NCBI GenBank assembly: GCA_016786585.1
Contig: JAEUUI010000024.1
Span: forward strand, 1 to 64,000
Source: Cyclobacteriaceae bacterium
Lineage (GTDB): Bacteria > Bacteroidota > Bacteroidia > Cytophagales > Cyclobacteriaceae
Direction of reading: 5' to 3'
Length of the DNA stretch: 64,000 nucleotides
Shown here: positions 27,330-35,893 of the stretch, in pieces
Position numbering within the stretch: the stretch's first letter is position 1
Layout: each line of letters opens with the position of its first letter
The notes under the pieces: generated by a model
What the model was told of the DNA's origin: nothing
The model's input: only the letters and a program-made list of their open reading frames with translations
The model's database searches: none
Made by a program: the position numbers and the translations under genes

Positions 27330-30300
27330 TTACTTGATTTCACGAATGCGAATGTTTCTGAACCAAACGTTGTCGCCATGATCCTGGAGACCGATATGAC
27401 CTTTCGTTGTCTTGCCAAAATCAGGCATGTCTTTAAACTTACTGTCGTTGATCATCTTCTTCCAGTCATCGCTGCCTACTTCAAACTCAACGATCTTGAA
27501 TCCATTCAACCAGAATTCCATTTTGCCTTTGTTCGACAGGATGCGAACATAGTTCCATTGCATGGCTGGATTAACGGCCACGAATGTTCTGGATTTAAGA
27601 TCATACAAATCTCCGGCACGGTGTTCAACATATTGTCCATCGGGATGACACGTATCATCAAGCACCTGCATCTCCGGACCCGTTTGCCACATGTAATCGT
27701 GCTTATCATCTTCAACTGAATTGAAAATAATTCCGCTGTTTCCGCAGTTTGTAATCTTCCATTCGAGACTCAGCTCATAGTTTTCATATTCCTTGTCGGA
27801 AACAATATCTCCGCCATCACCGGTCTGCCAGTCTTTTTTGTTGGATGCATCCAAATGGATTGCTCCGTCATTGATCTTCCATGCCTTACCGATTTTTCCG
27901 GGTGACTTAAATGAATGCCAGCCTGTGATTGTCTTACCATCGAACAACGATACCCAACCTGCTGCCTTCTCTGCGTCTGTAAGGGTATTGAGCGCGACTT
28001 CTTTTGCAGGAGCCTTAAAGCCCGGATCGTTAGCCGGAATGTTGTTCATCGTGTACCAAGCCTCAGTCGACCAGATTTGATTGTTCTTGTCCGTCAGGAA
28101 CACGCCTGCCAAGTGAACATACACAACATGGTTAGGCTTCACACCGTCAAGTTCCAGGAATACCTTTTTACGATCAGCCGAAATGTTAACCGACTTCACA
28201 TTCAATTTCTCCAATCCTAACTTTGGTCCGCCATAATCTTTTGTCGGCTTGTAGTACCACTGCTGGATATCGTAATCAGCTTTTGAATTACCATAACGTT
28301 CACCGATTGGTTCTGTAAACTCAATTTCAACACCATTTGATTTCGCGCGAACGGCCAGCATTTCAAATACCGACTTGCCGTTATACGTTAAGCGTTGAAT
28401 GCCGTACCACTTACCACCCGGTGTACTCCAGTTGCCCGGGTTTCCGATCATACCAACATAGATAGATCCATCAGGTCCCCAGATCGTGCGGTTAACACCG
28501 CCTTCGAGCCCCTGTGTAAAGCGGAACACCGCTCCCTGATACTCGCCATTTACTTTTTCAACGAACACACGCTTCAAACCACCATGCGTTACTTCACCAT
28601 GAATCTGCTGGCCTTTATAAGGACCAACATTCAGGTATGCCGGCTGACTTGGCGAATTACCGATTTCATCCTGCGGAAGCCACACCACCGGAAGTGTTTC
28701 CGTGCGGTTGGCAGTACCTTCGAAATCAACCGAACGTGATCCGTACCATGCACCTTCTTTTACATGAAGGATTTTACTGCTTGGCAGCCAGTCGCCCTGG
28801 TTATCGGCTACAAATATTTCACCATCAACACCAATGCCGATACCGTTTGGTGTACGTAAACCGCTGGCGATGAACTCAGCCTTTCCGGTACGCTTCGATA
28901 TTTTAACAACCTTTCCACGATCCTGAATCTGCTTAATCGCGCTTGCACCGCCAGGCTCAATTGCTGTGGCAAGTGTGGCGTAGAAGTAACCGTCTTTATA
29001 AACAAGGCCGAATGCAAATTCATGGAAGTTTGCAGAAACGTCCCATCCATCGGACACGGTTTGATAATCATCGATGATGCCATCCTTGTCGGTATCAATT
29101 AAACGTGTAAGCTCCTGCTTCTGCAAAACATAGATGGTATCATTCACAACTTTGATACCGAGCGGTTCAGCCAGACCTGTTGCGATTCGGGTTACCTTAA
29201 TCTTTTCGGGATTATTACGCGTTACGCCTTCAAGCCGGTAAACCGGACCGACAGAATCCCATGTACAAACGATCAGACTACTATCGGACATAAAATCCAT
29301 GCCCCCAACTTTCGGTTGAAACGATTCCGGGCGCGCCTGGTGTAAATCAAATGCAGGATGAACACCTACTTCGCTGATGCGGTCTCCGGGAACGTTCTTG
29401 GTAACTTCCGAGATCGGAACATACGGTGCAGTTTTCTTAAACTGTTTTTTGGTATGACTTAAAACGGTGTTCGGAATAATCGAGAATTTATTGTCGCCAT
29501 GCTTGGCCCATTGCAGCGAAAGTGTATACCCACCGCCGCCTTCGAAGTAATTAATGCGAATAGGGTGCTTACCTTTTTTCAGGATTACTTCACCATCGCG
29601 CGGACGTGCACCGTGGTAACCATCGTTATCAATGATTTGTTTGTTGTCGATGTACAAGAAACCTCCATCGTCACTGATCAACCGGAAAACGTAGTTCCCT
29701 TCCTGCTCAATGTTAATGAACCCATTAAACTGAAGGTACACCATTTCAGTCAGACCGGCCTGTGTAAATATTCCTTCTCTGAAATGCACAGCGGGTGCCA
29801 CGCCTGTCAGGATTGGTTTGGATTTCTCCGGAGTATCATGAATCGGCATGTTCGGATCAATCTTGAAGAGCATCACCGAAAGGCCGGGATAGTCTTTATT
29901 ATCTTCCAGTTTTTCAAATTCATTTTTATCCGTGAGCGGGAACGTGATTGTTGGTTTATCGAGGTTTAGTTCAGCAGTACTGTTTTCAACAGCAAGCTTC
30001 TGGCCATCCAATGACATGATATATTGCACCATCTTCTCCGCATCGCCTGGCTGCAGATCAGGGTGTGCCGACATGGCTGTCTGGCCCCAATTGCCAGATC
30101 CGCCTTTAATCACTTTGTCGACAAGTGTTGCAACATTCTGTTTGGTGAAGTCATACTTCTTGGCAACGTCAATGTATGCCGGGCCAACAGTTGTTTTCCC
30201 CTCGTTGTGACACGTTTTGCAATCCGATTTTTCAATTAATGCTGCACCTTCTTCCAGAATGCTTTGCGCTGATTTAACTGCCTCTTTTGGGATTTCAAAT

Positions 30301-31001
30301 CCTTTGTGGTAGTAAACCTTCAGGTCGGTTGCGCCATCGCTTTTCAATTCAAGCGTAACAGGAACTGACAAAGTCTTTCCATTCGGATACGTATTTGTTA
30401 CGGCCGATTCTGCGGTAATCTTTCCGTCTGTTTCGTAATCATTTTCTTTTTCAAGATTGGTGAGCGAAGTCTTCAGCACAATCGTTGTGTTTGCCGAAGC
30501 ATTCTTCACCACGAAATGACGGTGAAGACCATTCTTGCCCGACTTGCTGATGTACTCAGGAGTTTCCTCAACATCGGCCTGATGACCAGCTTCATCATCA
30601 AGATGAAACCGGAACGTAACCTGCCCATCTTTAAAATAGTGACCTTTGAAATGTGCTTTCGGAGTTGTCTCCTTACCATCAGCAACCAATCGCCACGCGG
30701 GCTCCTGCAAGCGCTGTTCGAAGTATGCGTATCCATCTGATGTTGGTTGCGGACCATGGTTAGTGGTGTAAACCGGCCCGTCAAGAATAACCTTGCCTTT
30801 CCAGGCTTTGTACAATCCACAGTAGCGGGCATCGTATGCTACAAACATTTCGTTGTTCAACGTTGCCGTGATAATTCTCGGTTGCTTGTCGAGCACCGAG
30901 CGGAATACCCACGGATCGCGCGGACGTTTATAATCTTTGTTTGAATCGCAGGCCTGCAACAACGCAACAACTGCAAAAAAAAGAATGAGTTTCTTCATCA
31001 T
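27330..31001 (-). CDS. Multidomain lipoprotein: cytochrome c, PA14, beta-propeller, DUF1080
   Basis: This very large exported lipoprotein (1223 residues from the start at 31001, MMKKLILFF; the longer frame overlaps the upstream gene) has its lipid-anchor Cys in LLQACDS. The order is: an N-terminal beta-rich part with a globin-like heme-protein companion fold (about 25-235); a cytochrome c domain with CKTCH (Cys261) and an axial-type Met later; a PA14 carbohydrate-binding domain (about 400-545; ISDDGGFLYIDN); a sorbosone-dehydrogenase/NHL-like beta-propeller (about 570-960); and a C-terminal DUF1080/3-keto-disaccharide hydrolase domain (about 1025-1223; SLFDGKTITGWHS). Binding, redox and hydrolysis are thus joined in one chain. 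Neighbours suggest keto-glycoside metabolism. Confidence 0.88.
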   Translation of the reverse strand: MMKKLILFFAVVALLQACDSNKDYKRPRDPWVFRSVLDKQPRIITATLNNEMFVAYDARYCGLYKAWKGKVILDGPVYTTNHGPQPTSDGYAYFEQRLQEPAWRLVADGKETTPKAHFKGHYFKDGQVTFRFHLDDEAGHQADVEETPEYISKSGKNGLHRHFVVKNASANTTIVLKTSLTNLEKENDYETDGKITAESAVTNTYPNGKTLSVPVTLELKSDGATDLKVYYHKGFEIPKEAVKSAQSILEEGAALIEKSDCKTCHNEGKTTVGPAYIDVAKKYDFTKQNVATLVDKVIKGGSGNWGQTAMSAHPDLQPGDAEKMVQYIMSLDGQKLAVENSTAELNLDKPTITFPLTDKNEFEKLEDNKDYPGLSVMLFKIDPNMPIHDTPEKSKPILTGVAPAVHFREGIFTQAGLTEMVYLQFNGFINIEQEGNYVFRLISDDGGFLYIDNKQIIDNDGYHGARPRDGEVILKKGKHPIRINYFEGGGGYTLSLQWAKHGDNKFSIIPNTVLSHTKKQFKKTAPYVPISEVTKNVPGDRISEVGVHPAFDLHQARPESFQPKVGGMDFMSDSSLIVCTWDSVGPVYRLEGVTRNNPEKIKVTRIATGLAEPLGIKVVNDTIYVLQKQELTRLIDTDKDGIIDDYQTVSDGWDVSANFHEFAFGLVYKDGYFYATLATAIEPGGASAIKQIQDRGKVVKISKRTGKAEFIASGLRTPNGIGIGVDGEIFVADNQGDWLPSSKILHVKEGAWYGSRSVDFEGTANRTETLPVVWLPQDEIGNSPSQPAYLNVGPYKGQQIHGEVTHGGLKRVFVEKVNGEYQGAVFRFTQGLEGGVNRTIWGPDGSIYVGMIGNPGNWSTPGGKWYGIQRLTYNGKSVFEMLAVRAKSNGVEIEFTEPIGERYGNSKADYDIQQWYYKPTKDYGGPKLGLEKLNVKSVNISADRKKVFLELDGVKPNHVVYVHLAGVFLTDKNNQIWSTEAWYTMNNIPANDPGFKAPAKEVALNTLTDAEKAAGWVSLFDGKTITGWHSFKSPGKIGKAWKINDGAIHLDASNKKDWQTGDGGDIVSDKEYENYELSLEWKITNCGNSGIIFNSVEDDKHDYMWQTGPEMQVLDDTCHPDGQYVEHRAGDLYDLKSRTFVAVNPAMQWNYVRILSNKGKMEFWLNGFKIVEFEVGSDDWKKMINDSKFKDMPDFGKTTKGHIGLQDHGDNVWFRNIRIREIK

Positions 31002-31017
31002 GAAAAGGGAATAGGTA

Positions 31018-31365
31018 TTATTTAGGTTGCTCTCCATCGAGGGATAAAACATATCGGGCAATTTTCTCGGCATCTTCCTGCTTCAAATCAGGATGCGGGT
31101 TCATGGCCATTTCACCCCATGTGCCGCTTCCACCTTTTATAATTTTTTCAGCCAGCATCTTCACATTGGCATCGGTGTATTCATATTTTTCAGCAACAGT
31201 TTTGTGAGCCGGGCCGATGTTCTTGTTTGTTGGGTGATGGCACGTTTTACAGTCGTTCGATTCAACCAGCACCCTTCCTTCTTCAACAAGCCGGGCATTA
31301 TCGGGTTTGCCGCATGAAGTATACGCCATCAGGCAGACAATAAAAATGATCAGTTGTGTTCGCAT
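31018..31365 (-). CDS. Small c-type cytochrome
   Basis: This 115-residue exported cytochrome c has a signal peptide ending in a lipobox-like TSCG (possible lipoprotein), one heme motif (CKTCH) and a Met in the WGEMAMNPHPDL segment that can serve as the sixth ligand. Its sequence parallels the cytochrome domain inside the large downstream protein over the whole domain (KIIKGGSGTWG versus KVIKGGSGNWG). This points to a duplication, with one copy free and one fused. Its start overlaps the stop of the upstream TIM-barrel gene by one base. It probably carries electrons from a sugar dehydrogenase (inference). Confidence 0.92.
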   Translation of the reverse strand: MRTQLIIFIVCLMAYTSCGKPDNARLVEEGRVLVESNDCKTCHHPTNKNIGPAHKTVAEKYEYTDANVKMLAEKIIKGGSGTWGEMAMNPHPDLKQEDAEKIARYVLSLDGEQPK

Positions 31366-32417
31366 TACAGTCCTAAAAGTTTACGGTTTCGTTTGGTATT
31401 AATTCCTGAGGCAGCAAAATCATCAAAAGCCTTGTCGGTTACACGGATGATGTGATCGGCAATGAACGTTGCCCCTTCTTTCGCACCTTGTTCCGGATGT
31501 TTGATGCAGCACTCCCACTCCAGCACAGCCCAGCCGTCATAATTGTATTGAGCGAGCTTTGAAAATATGGCTTTGAAGTTTACCTGTCCGTCTCCCAACG
31601 AGCGGAACCTTCCGGGCCGGTCGATCCATTCCTGATAACCGCCATACACTCCACTGCGTCCGTTTGGGTTGTATTCGGCATCCTTCACATGGAACATCTT
31701 AATGAACTCATGATAGTTGTCGATCAACTGAAGATAATCGAGCTGCTGAAGAACAAAGTGGCTCGGATCGAACAGCATCTTCAGGCGATCATGTTTTCCG
31801 CATGCTTCGTAAAATCGTTCGAACGTTGCCCCGTCATGAACATCCTCGCCCGCATGGATTTCATAGCACAAATCAACCCCCGCTTTATCGTATGCATTCA
31901 AAATCGGAACCCATCGCTTCGCAAGTTCTTTGAAACCTTCTTGCACCAAACCGGCAGGACGTTGCGGCCACGGGTAAACCAAATGCCACATCAAAGCTCC
32001 TGAAAAGGTTACGCTCGCCTTGAGTCCGAGATTCCTGCTGGCCTTTGCTGCAAGCTTCAACTGATCAATTGCCCACGCAGTACGCGCCTTCGGATTACCC
32101 CGTACACTTTTCGGCGCAAAGCCATCGAACAATGAATCGTATGCCGGATGACAGGCAACCAGCTGTCCTTGTAAATGCGTACTCAACTCGCTGATCTCCA
32201 GTCCAAATGAATTGATTTTACCTTTCAGCTCCTGCGCATAGTCTTTACTCTCCGCGGCCAGTTTAAGATCAATTAATCGCGTTTCAACGGTCGGTATCTG
32301 AACTCCTTTAAACCCAAGATCAGCCGCCCACTTGCAAATTGTTTCAAGCTTATTAAATGGAGCTTTGTCTCCCATGAACTGGGCCAGGAAAACTGCAGGT
32401 CCTTTGATCGTCTTCAT
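31365..32417 (-). CDS. Sugar phosphate isomerase/epimerase family TIM barrel
   Basis: This 350-residue cytoplasmic TIM-barrel protein has no signal peptide. Its motifs fit the metal-dependent isomerase/epimerase family: GFKGVQIPT, CYEIHAGEDVHDG, MLFDPSHFVLQ and FHVKDAEYN, which hold the Glu, Asp and His residues usually binding the metal. It lies 7 bp after the Gfo/Idh/MocA gene and overlaps the cytochrome gene (TAATG). Pairing with a Gfo/Idh/MocA enzyme is common in inositol and keto-sugar catabolism. The substrate cannot be read from sequence. Confidence 0.9.
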   Translation of the reverse strand: MKTIKGPAVFLAQFMGDKAPFNKLETICKWAADLGFKGVQIPTVETRLIDLKLAAESKDYAQELKGKINSFGLEISELSTHLQGQLVACHPAYDSLFDGFAPKSVRGNPKARTAWAIDQLKLAAKASRNLGLKASVTFSGALMWHLVYPWPQRPAGLVQEGFKELAKRWVPILNAYDKAGVDLCYEIHAGEDVHDGATFERFYEACGKHDRLKMLFDPSHFVLQQLDYLQLIDNYHEFIKMFHVKDAEYNPNGRSGVYGGYQEWIDRPGRFRSLGDGQVNFKAIFSKLAQYNYDGWAVLEWECCIKHPEQGAKEGATFIADHIIRVTDKAFDDFAASGINTKRNRKLLGL

Positions 32418-32424
32418 TGCTTTA

Positions 32425-33579
32425 TCAGATCGAGATTTTAGTCCATTTTTGATTTGACTTCGATGACTTCACCATCGCTTCAACGAACGCCATTCCGCGA
32501 ACACCATCTTCCACATCCGGAAAATCATATTTTGCTGCGTTGATTTTCTTTCCGGGTTTGTAGTCCCGCACGGCAGCTGCAAACGCCTGATACACATTCG
32601 CAAATGCTTCGAGGTATCCTTCCGGGTGTCCTGACGGAACTCGTGCAGCCTTCTTTGCCGCTTCGCTCAAGTATCCCATGCCTGCGCGATAAATTTCTTT
32701 CGGCTTATCCAGCGAGCGAACAACCAGCGTATTCGGTTCTTCCTGTCGCCATTCAAGTCCGCCCTTGTCGCCATAAACTTTTATCGACAGATTATTCTCC
32801 TGTCCGGATGCAACCTGTGTTGCCACAAGTACTCCTGTAGCCTCATTATCGAATTTCAAAAATGCCGCAGCATCGTCATCCAGCAAGCGGCCTTTCACAA
32901 CACTGTTTAATGAAGAGCACAACTCGGTAATGTTGCTGCCGGTAATATATTCCGCAAGATTGGCAGCATGTGTTCCGATGTCTCCTGTTGCGCCACCAAG
33001 ACCGGCACGTTTCGGATCGACCCGCCAAGCAGCCTGTTTGTTATTGGTTTTCTCTTCAGGCTGTGAAAGCCATCCCTGCGGATATTCAACAAACACCTTC
33101 CTGATTTTACCAAGCTTTCCGGCAGCAACGAGTTGACGTGCTTCTTTAACCATCGGATAACCGGTATAGGCATGCGTTACCGCTAACACAAGCCCGGTCT
33201 TATCAACCACCTTCTTCAGTTGCTTTGCTTCCGCAAGCGTGAGCGTGAGCGGCTTATCAATAATTACATGAAATCCATTTTCGAGCGCGAGTTTGGCCGG
33301 TTCAAAATGTATGTGATTGGGTGTAACAATGGAAACGAAGTCCATGCGCTCACCTTCCGGCAGCCTGCGTTCCTGTTCAATCATCTCCGAATAACTGCTG
33401 TAACTTCGGTTCCGGTTGAGGTACAGGCTCTTACCCATAACCTTCGACTTTTCGGCCTGGCTGCTGAATGCTCCGCATACCAATTCAATCTGTCCATCGA
33501 GGTTAGCTGCTATTCTGTGCACGGCCCCGATGAAAGCATCCGGGCCGCCACCGATCATACCCATTCTTAGTTTACGCAT
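32425..33579 (-). CDS. Gfo/Idh/MocA family NAD(P)-dependent oxidoreductase
   Basis: This sugar dehydrogenase-type enzyme has about 384 residues with the start at 33579 (MRKLRMGMIGGG); the longer frame to 33651 adds 24 residues ahead of the Rossmann strand and is unlikely. The N-terminal Rossmann fold (MGMIGGGPDAFIG), the IDKPLTLTL segment with the conserved Lys, and GGATGDIGTHAA fit the family. It heads the minus-strand six-gene operon and is divergent from the permease gene. With the DUF1080 and TIM-barrel partners it fits C3 oxidation of glycosides or reduction of keto-sugars (family knowledge). The exact sugar is unknown. Confidence 0.92.
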   Translation of the reverse strand: MRKLRMGMIGGGPDAFIGAVHRIAANLDGQIELVCGAFSSQAEKSKVMGKSLYLNRNRSYSSYSEMIEQERRLPEGERMDFVSIVTPNHIHFEPAKLALENGFHVIIDKPLTLTLAEAKQLKKVVDKTGLVLAVTHAYTGYPMVKEARQLVAAGKLGKIRKVFVEYPQGWLSQPEEKTNNKQAAWRVDPKRAGLGGATGDIGTHAANLAEYITGSNITELCSSLNSVVKGRLLDDDAAAFLKFDNEATGVLVATQVASGQENNLSIKVYGDKGGLEWRQEEPNTLVVRSLDKPKEIYRAGMGYLSEAAKKAARVPSGHPEGYLEAFANVYQAFAAAVRDYKPGKKINAAKYDFPDVEDGVRGMAFVEAMVKSSKSNQKWTKISI

Positions 33580-33683
33580 TGACGTTGTCAGGTTTTCAGG
33601 TGACCGGCAATATATCCAAAAGATGTAAACAGTAGAATATAATTCTGACAAACGTTATATTGACAAACTTTTACTAAACCGCT

Positions 33684-34904
33684 ATGAGTACAACGAATAA
33701 CCCCGGTCTGTTTGTCCGTTTGAGTGTGATGATGTTCCTCCAGTTCTTTATCTGGGGTGCATGGTTCGTAACGATGGGAACATATTTAAGCCGAACCATC
33801 GGAGCTTCTGACGTTCAAAACGGAATGGCCTATGGCACACAGTCGTTAGGCGCCATCATCGCTCCTTTTATTATTGGTTTGATTGCCGACCGGTTTTTCT
33901 CCGCTCAAAAAATTCTCGGTGTTATTCATCTTGCCGGAGCGGGACTTCTCTATTTCGTTGCACAGCAAGCCGACTTCTCCGGATTTTATCCGCTCATTCT
34001 TAGCTACATGATTCTGTACATGCCAACGCTCGCGTTGGTAAACACGGTAGCCTTCCGCCAGCTTACCGATCCTGAAAAACAATTTTCACTGTTACGCGTG
34101 TGGGGAACCGTGGGCTGGATTGTAGCCGGTTTAACAATTGGGTGGTTCGCATGGGAATCGAGCAACTCGTTGGCAAACACATTTTTAATGGCTGCTGCTG
34201 CCTCGGCCATATTGGGTCTTTTTAGTTTCACGCTGCCAAGTACACCTCCGGTTTCGTCAGACAAAAAGATAACCTTTGCAGATATTGTTGGATGGGATGC
34301 ACTCAAGCTTCTCAAGGACAGAAGCTTTCTCGTATTCTTCATTTCTTCGATGCTGATCTGTATTCCGCTTGCCTTTTATTACCAGGAGGCAAATAAATTT
34401 TTAAATGAGGTCGGGCTTGCAAATGCGGCAAGCAAAATGACGATCGGCCAAATTTCTGAAACTGCATTCATGCTGGCGATACCCTTGTTCTTTAGAAGGT
34501 TCGGTATCAAAATGATGTTGTTGATCGGTATGGGGGCATGGGTCGCGCGTTACCTGTTCTTCAGCTTTGGCGATGCCGGAGATCTCGTTTCATTCCTCTA
34601 CATCGGTATTGCGCTTCATGGAATCTGTTACGACTTTTTCTTTGTAACAGGACAAATCTATACCGAGAAACGTGCGGGTGAAGGTGCAAAGTCCGCTGCA
34701 CAGGGAATGATTACACTGGCAACGTACGGAGCGGGGATGTTTATTGGCTTCTGGGTTGCCGGTCAGATTACCGAATACTACAAAACCGCTGAAGGCCACA
34801 ACTGGCCACAAATCTGGTTGGTACCCGCTGGTTTTGCATTTTTGATATTGATAATCTTCGCGATATTCTTTAAAGACACCGTGCGCGTTGATCAAAAAAA
34901 GTAA
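33684..34904 (+). CDS. Nucleoside:H+ symporter-like MFS transporter
   Basis: This 406-residue inner-membrane protein has about 12 hydrophobic helices. It begins with LSVMMFLQFFIWGAWFVT and contains RVWGTVGWIVAG and the C-terminal GHNWPQIWLVPAG segment, all typical of the NupG/XapB nucleoside symporter family as it occurs in Bacteroidota. In this phylum such genes often sit in sugar gene clusters beside Gfo/Idh/MocA enzymes, so the cargo may be a sugar or keto-sugar rather than a nucleoside (inference). It is divergent from that oxidoreductase, and two TGACAAAC repeats lie between them. Confidence 0.88.
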   Translation: MSTTNNPGLFVRLSVMMFLQFFIWGAWFVTMGTYLSRTIGASDVQNGMAYGTQSLGAIIAPFIIGLIADRFFSAQKILGVIHLAGAGLLYFVAQQADFSGFYPLILSYMILYMPTLALVNTVAFRQLTDPEKQFSLLRVWGTVGWIVAGLTIGWFAWESSNSLANTFLMAAAASAILGLFSFTLPSTPPVSSDKKITFADIVGWDALKLLKDRSFLVFFISSMLICIPLAFYYQEANKFLNEVGLANAASKMTIGQISETAFMLAIPLFFRRFGIKMMLLIGMGAWVARYLFFSFGDAGDLVSFLYIGIALHGICYDFFFVTGQIYTEKRAGEGAKSAAQGMITLATYGAGMFIGFWVAGQITEYYKTAEGHNWPQIWLVPAGFAFLILIIFAIFFKDTVRVDQKK

Positions 34905-34913
34905 CGCGGCTCG

Positions 34914-35891
34914 TTATACGAAACCTCGCTTCATAATCTCCTGCGTATCGCTTAGCGAACGAAAAACATCAAATGTTTTTCCCTGTGTACGAAGTGCACC
35001 AAGTGCGTTGCCGTAGTGTGCCGCACCAACATAGTCTTTTGGTTTTTGAAGAAGTCCGAAGCCAAGACCTCCGGCAAATGAATCTCCACACCCGGTCGTA
35101 TCAACAACCTGCTTTACTTTAACAGCGGGAACAAGCTCTTCCACGAGTTTGCCTTTCTTCTTGAAATAAACCAGGCAGCCGCGTGAGTCAACTGTTATGT
35201 AAACGCACTTAACTCCTTTTCCGAGACAGTGCAGTGCAAACTTTCTCAGATCGTCACGATCGACTTCCTCGCTTTGTGCTTCAGTGAAGTCTCGACTTTC
35301 GTATTCTTTTTTAAACCAGGAGGCATGTGCCTCTTCCAGGTTCATTTTCAACACATCGATATAGGGCAACCACACATCGCGGTCCAGCCAGAACTTGCGC
35401 ATCCGCTCACCGTTAATCAGGCACGCTGTTGTTGAACCATGCGCATCAAAAATGATTGTGCCTTTGCTTTTCGCTTTAAGATATTTCAGCGTTTCAAGCG
35501 AAATCTGGTAATCGCTAATCGGAATAAAAACAAAAACGTTACACATCAAAAGCTTCTTAACGTCCTGAGGCACAATGGGATCCATGTATCCAGTTTGCCG
35601 CTCCAGTCGGTTGTTAACATCCGTAAATCGAAGGCTGATAATATCGCCCTGATCATTTTGTGAAGTAACATGTTTCAGGTTGATGCCGCGATATCCCTTG
35701 AAGACCTCAACAACGTTGTCCTTATCCACATTTCTCACATGTGAAACAGGAATGATTTCAATCTTCTCTCCTGCCAGGACCGAAAGCGCGATAGTCGGAT
35801 GCGTAACGCAACCCCACTTTTGAATTAATTCGCGATTGTGCGTAACAATATGATCGCGGGGAATCGGTCCAAGGATGGCAATCTTCTTCAT
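34914..35891 (-). CDS. PfkB-family carbohydrate kinase
   Basis: This 325-residue cytoplasmic kinase of the ribokinase/PfkB family has the C-terminal signature VVDTTGCGDSFAGG, with the catalytic Asp and anion-hole glycines. The N-terminal signature is less typical (MKKIAILGPIPRDHI), and the family's usual GG motif near residue 40 is not clear. It is the last gene of the sus operon, only 2 bp after the GH65 phosphorylase. No other fructose or ribose genes are near, so its substrate in a starch locus is uncertain. Phosphorylation of the released hexose is the simplest guess. Confidence 0.88.
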   Translation of the reverse strand: MKKIAILGPIPRDHIVTHNRELIQKWGCVTHPTIALSVLAGEKIEIIPVSHVRNVDKDNVVEVFKGYRGINLKHVTSQNDQGDIISLRFTDVNNRLERQTGYMDPIVPQDVKKLLMCNVFVFIPISDYQISLETLKYLKAKSKGTIIFDAHGSTTACLINGERMRKFWLDRDVWLPYIDVLKMNLEEAHASWFKKEYESRDFTEAQSEEVDRDDLRKFALHCLGKGVKCVYITVDSRGCLVYFKKKGKLVEELVPAVKVKQVVDTTGCGDSFAGGLGFGLLQKPKDYVGAAHYGNALGALRTQGKTFDVFRSLSDTQEIMKRGFV

Positions 35892-35893
35892 GA

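Noticed and set aside
31002-31073. Extended N-terminus of the cytochrome-DUF1080 lipoprotein
   Set aside because: It overlaps the small cytochrome gene and would bury the lipoprotein signal; the start at 31001 restores it.
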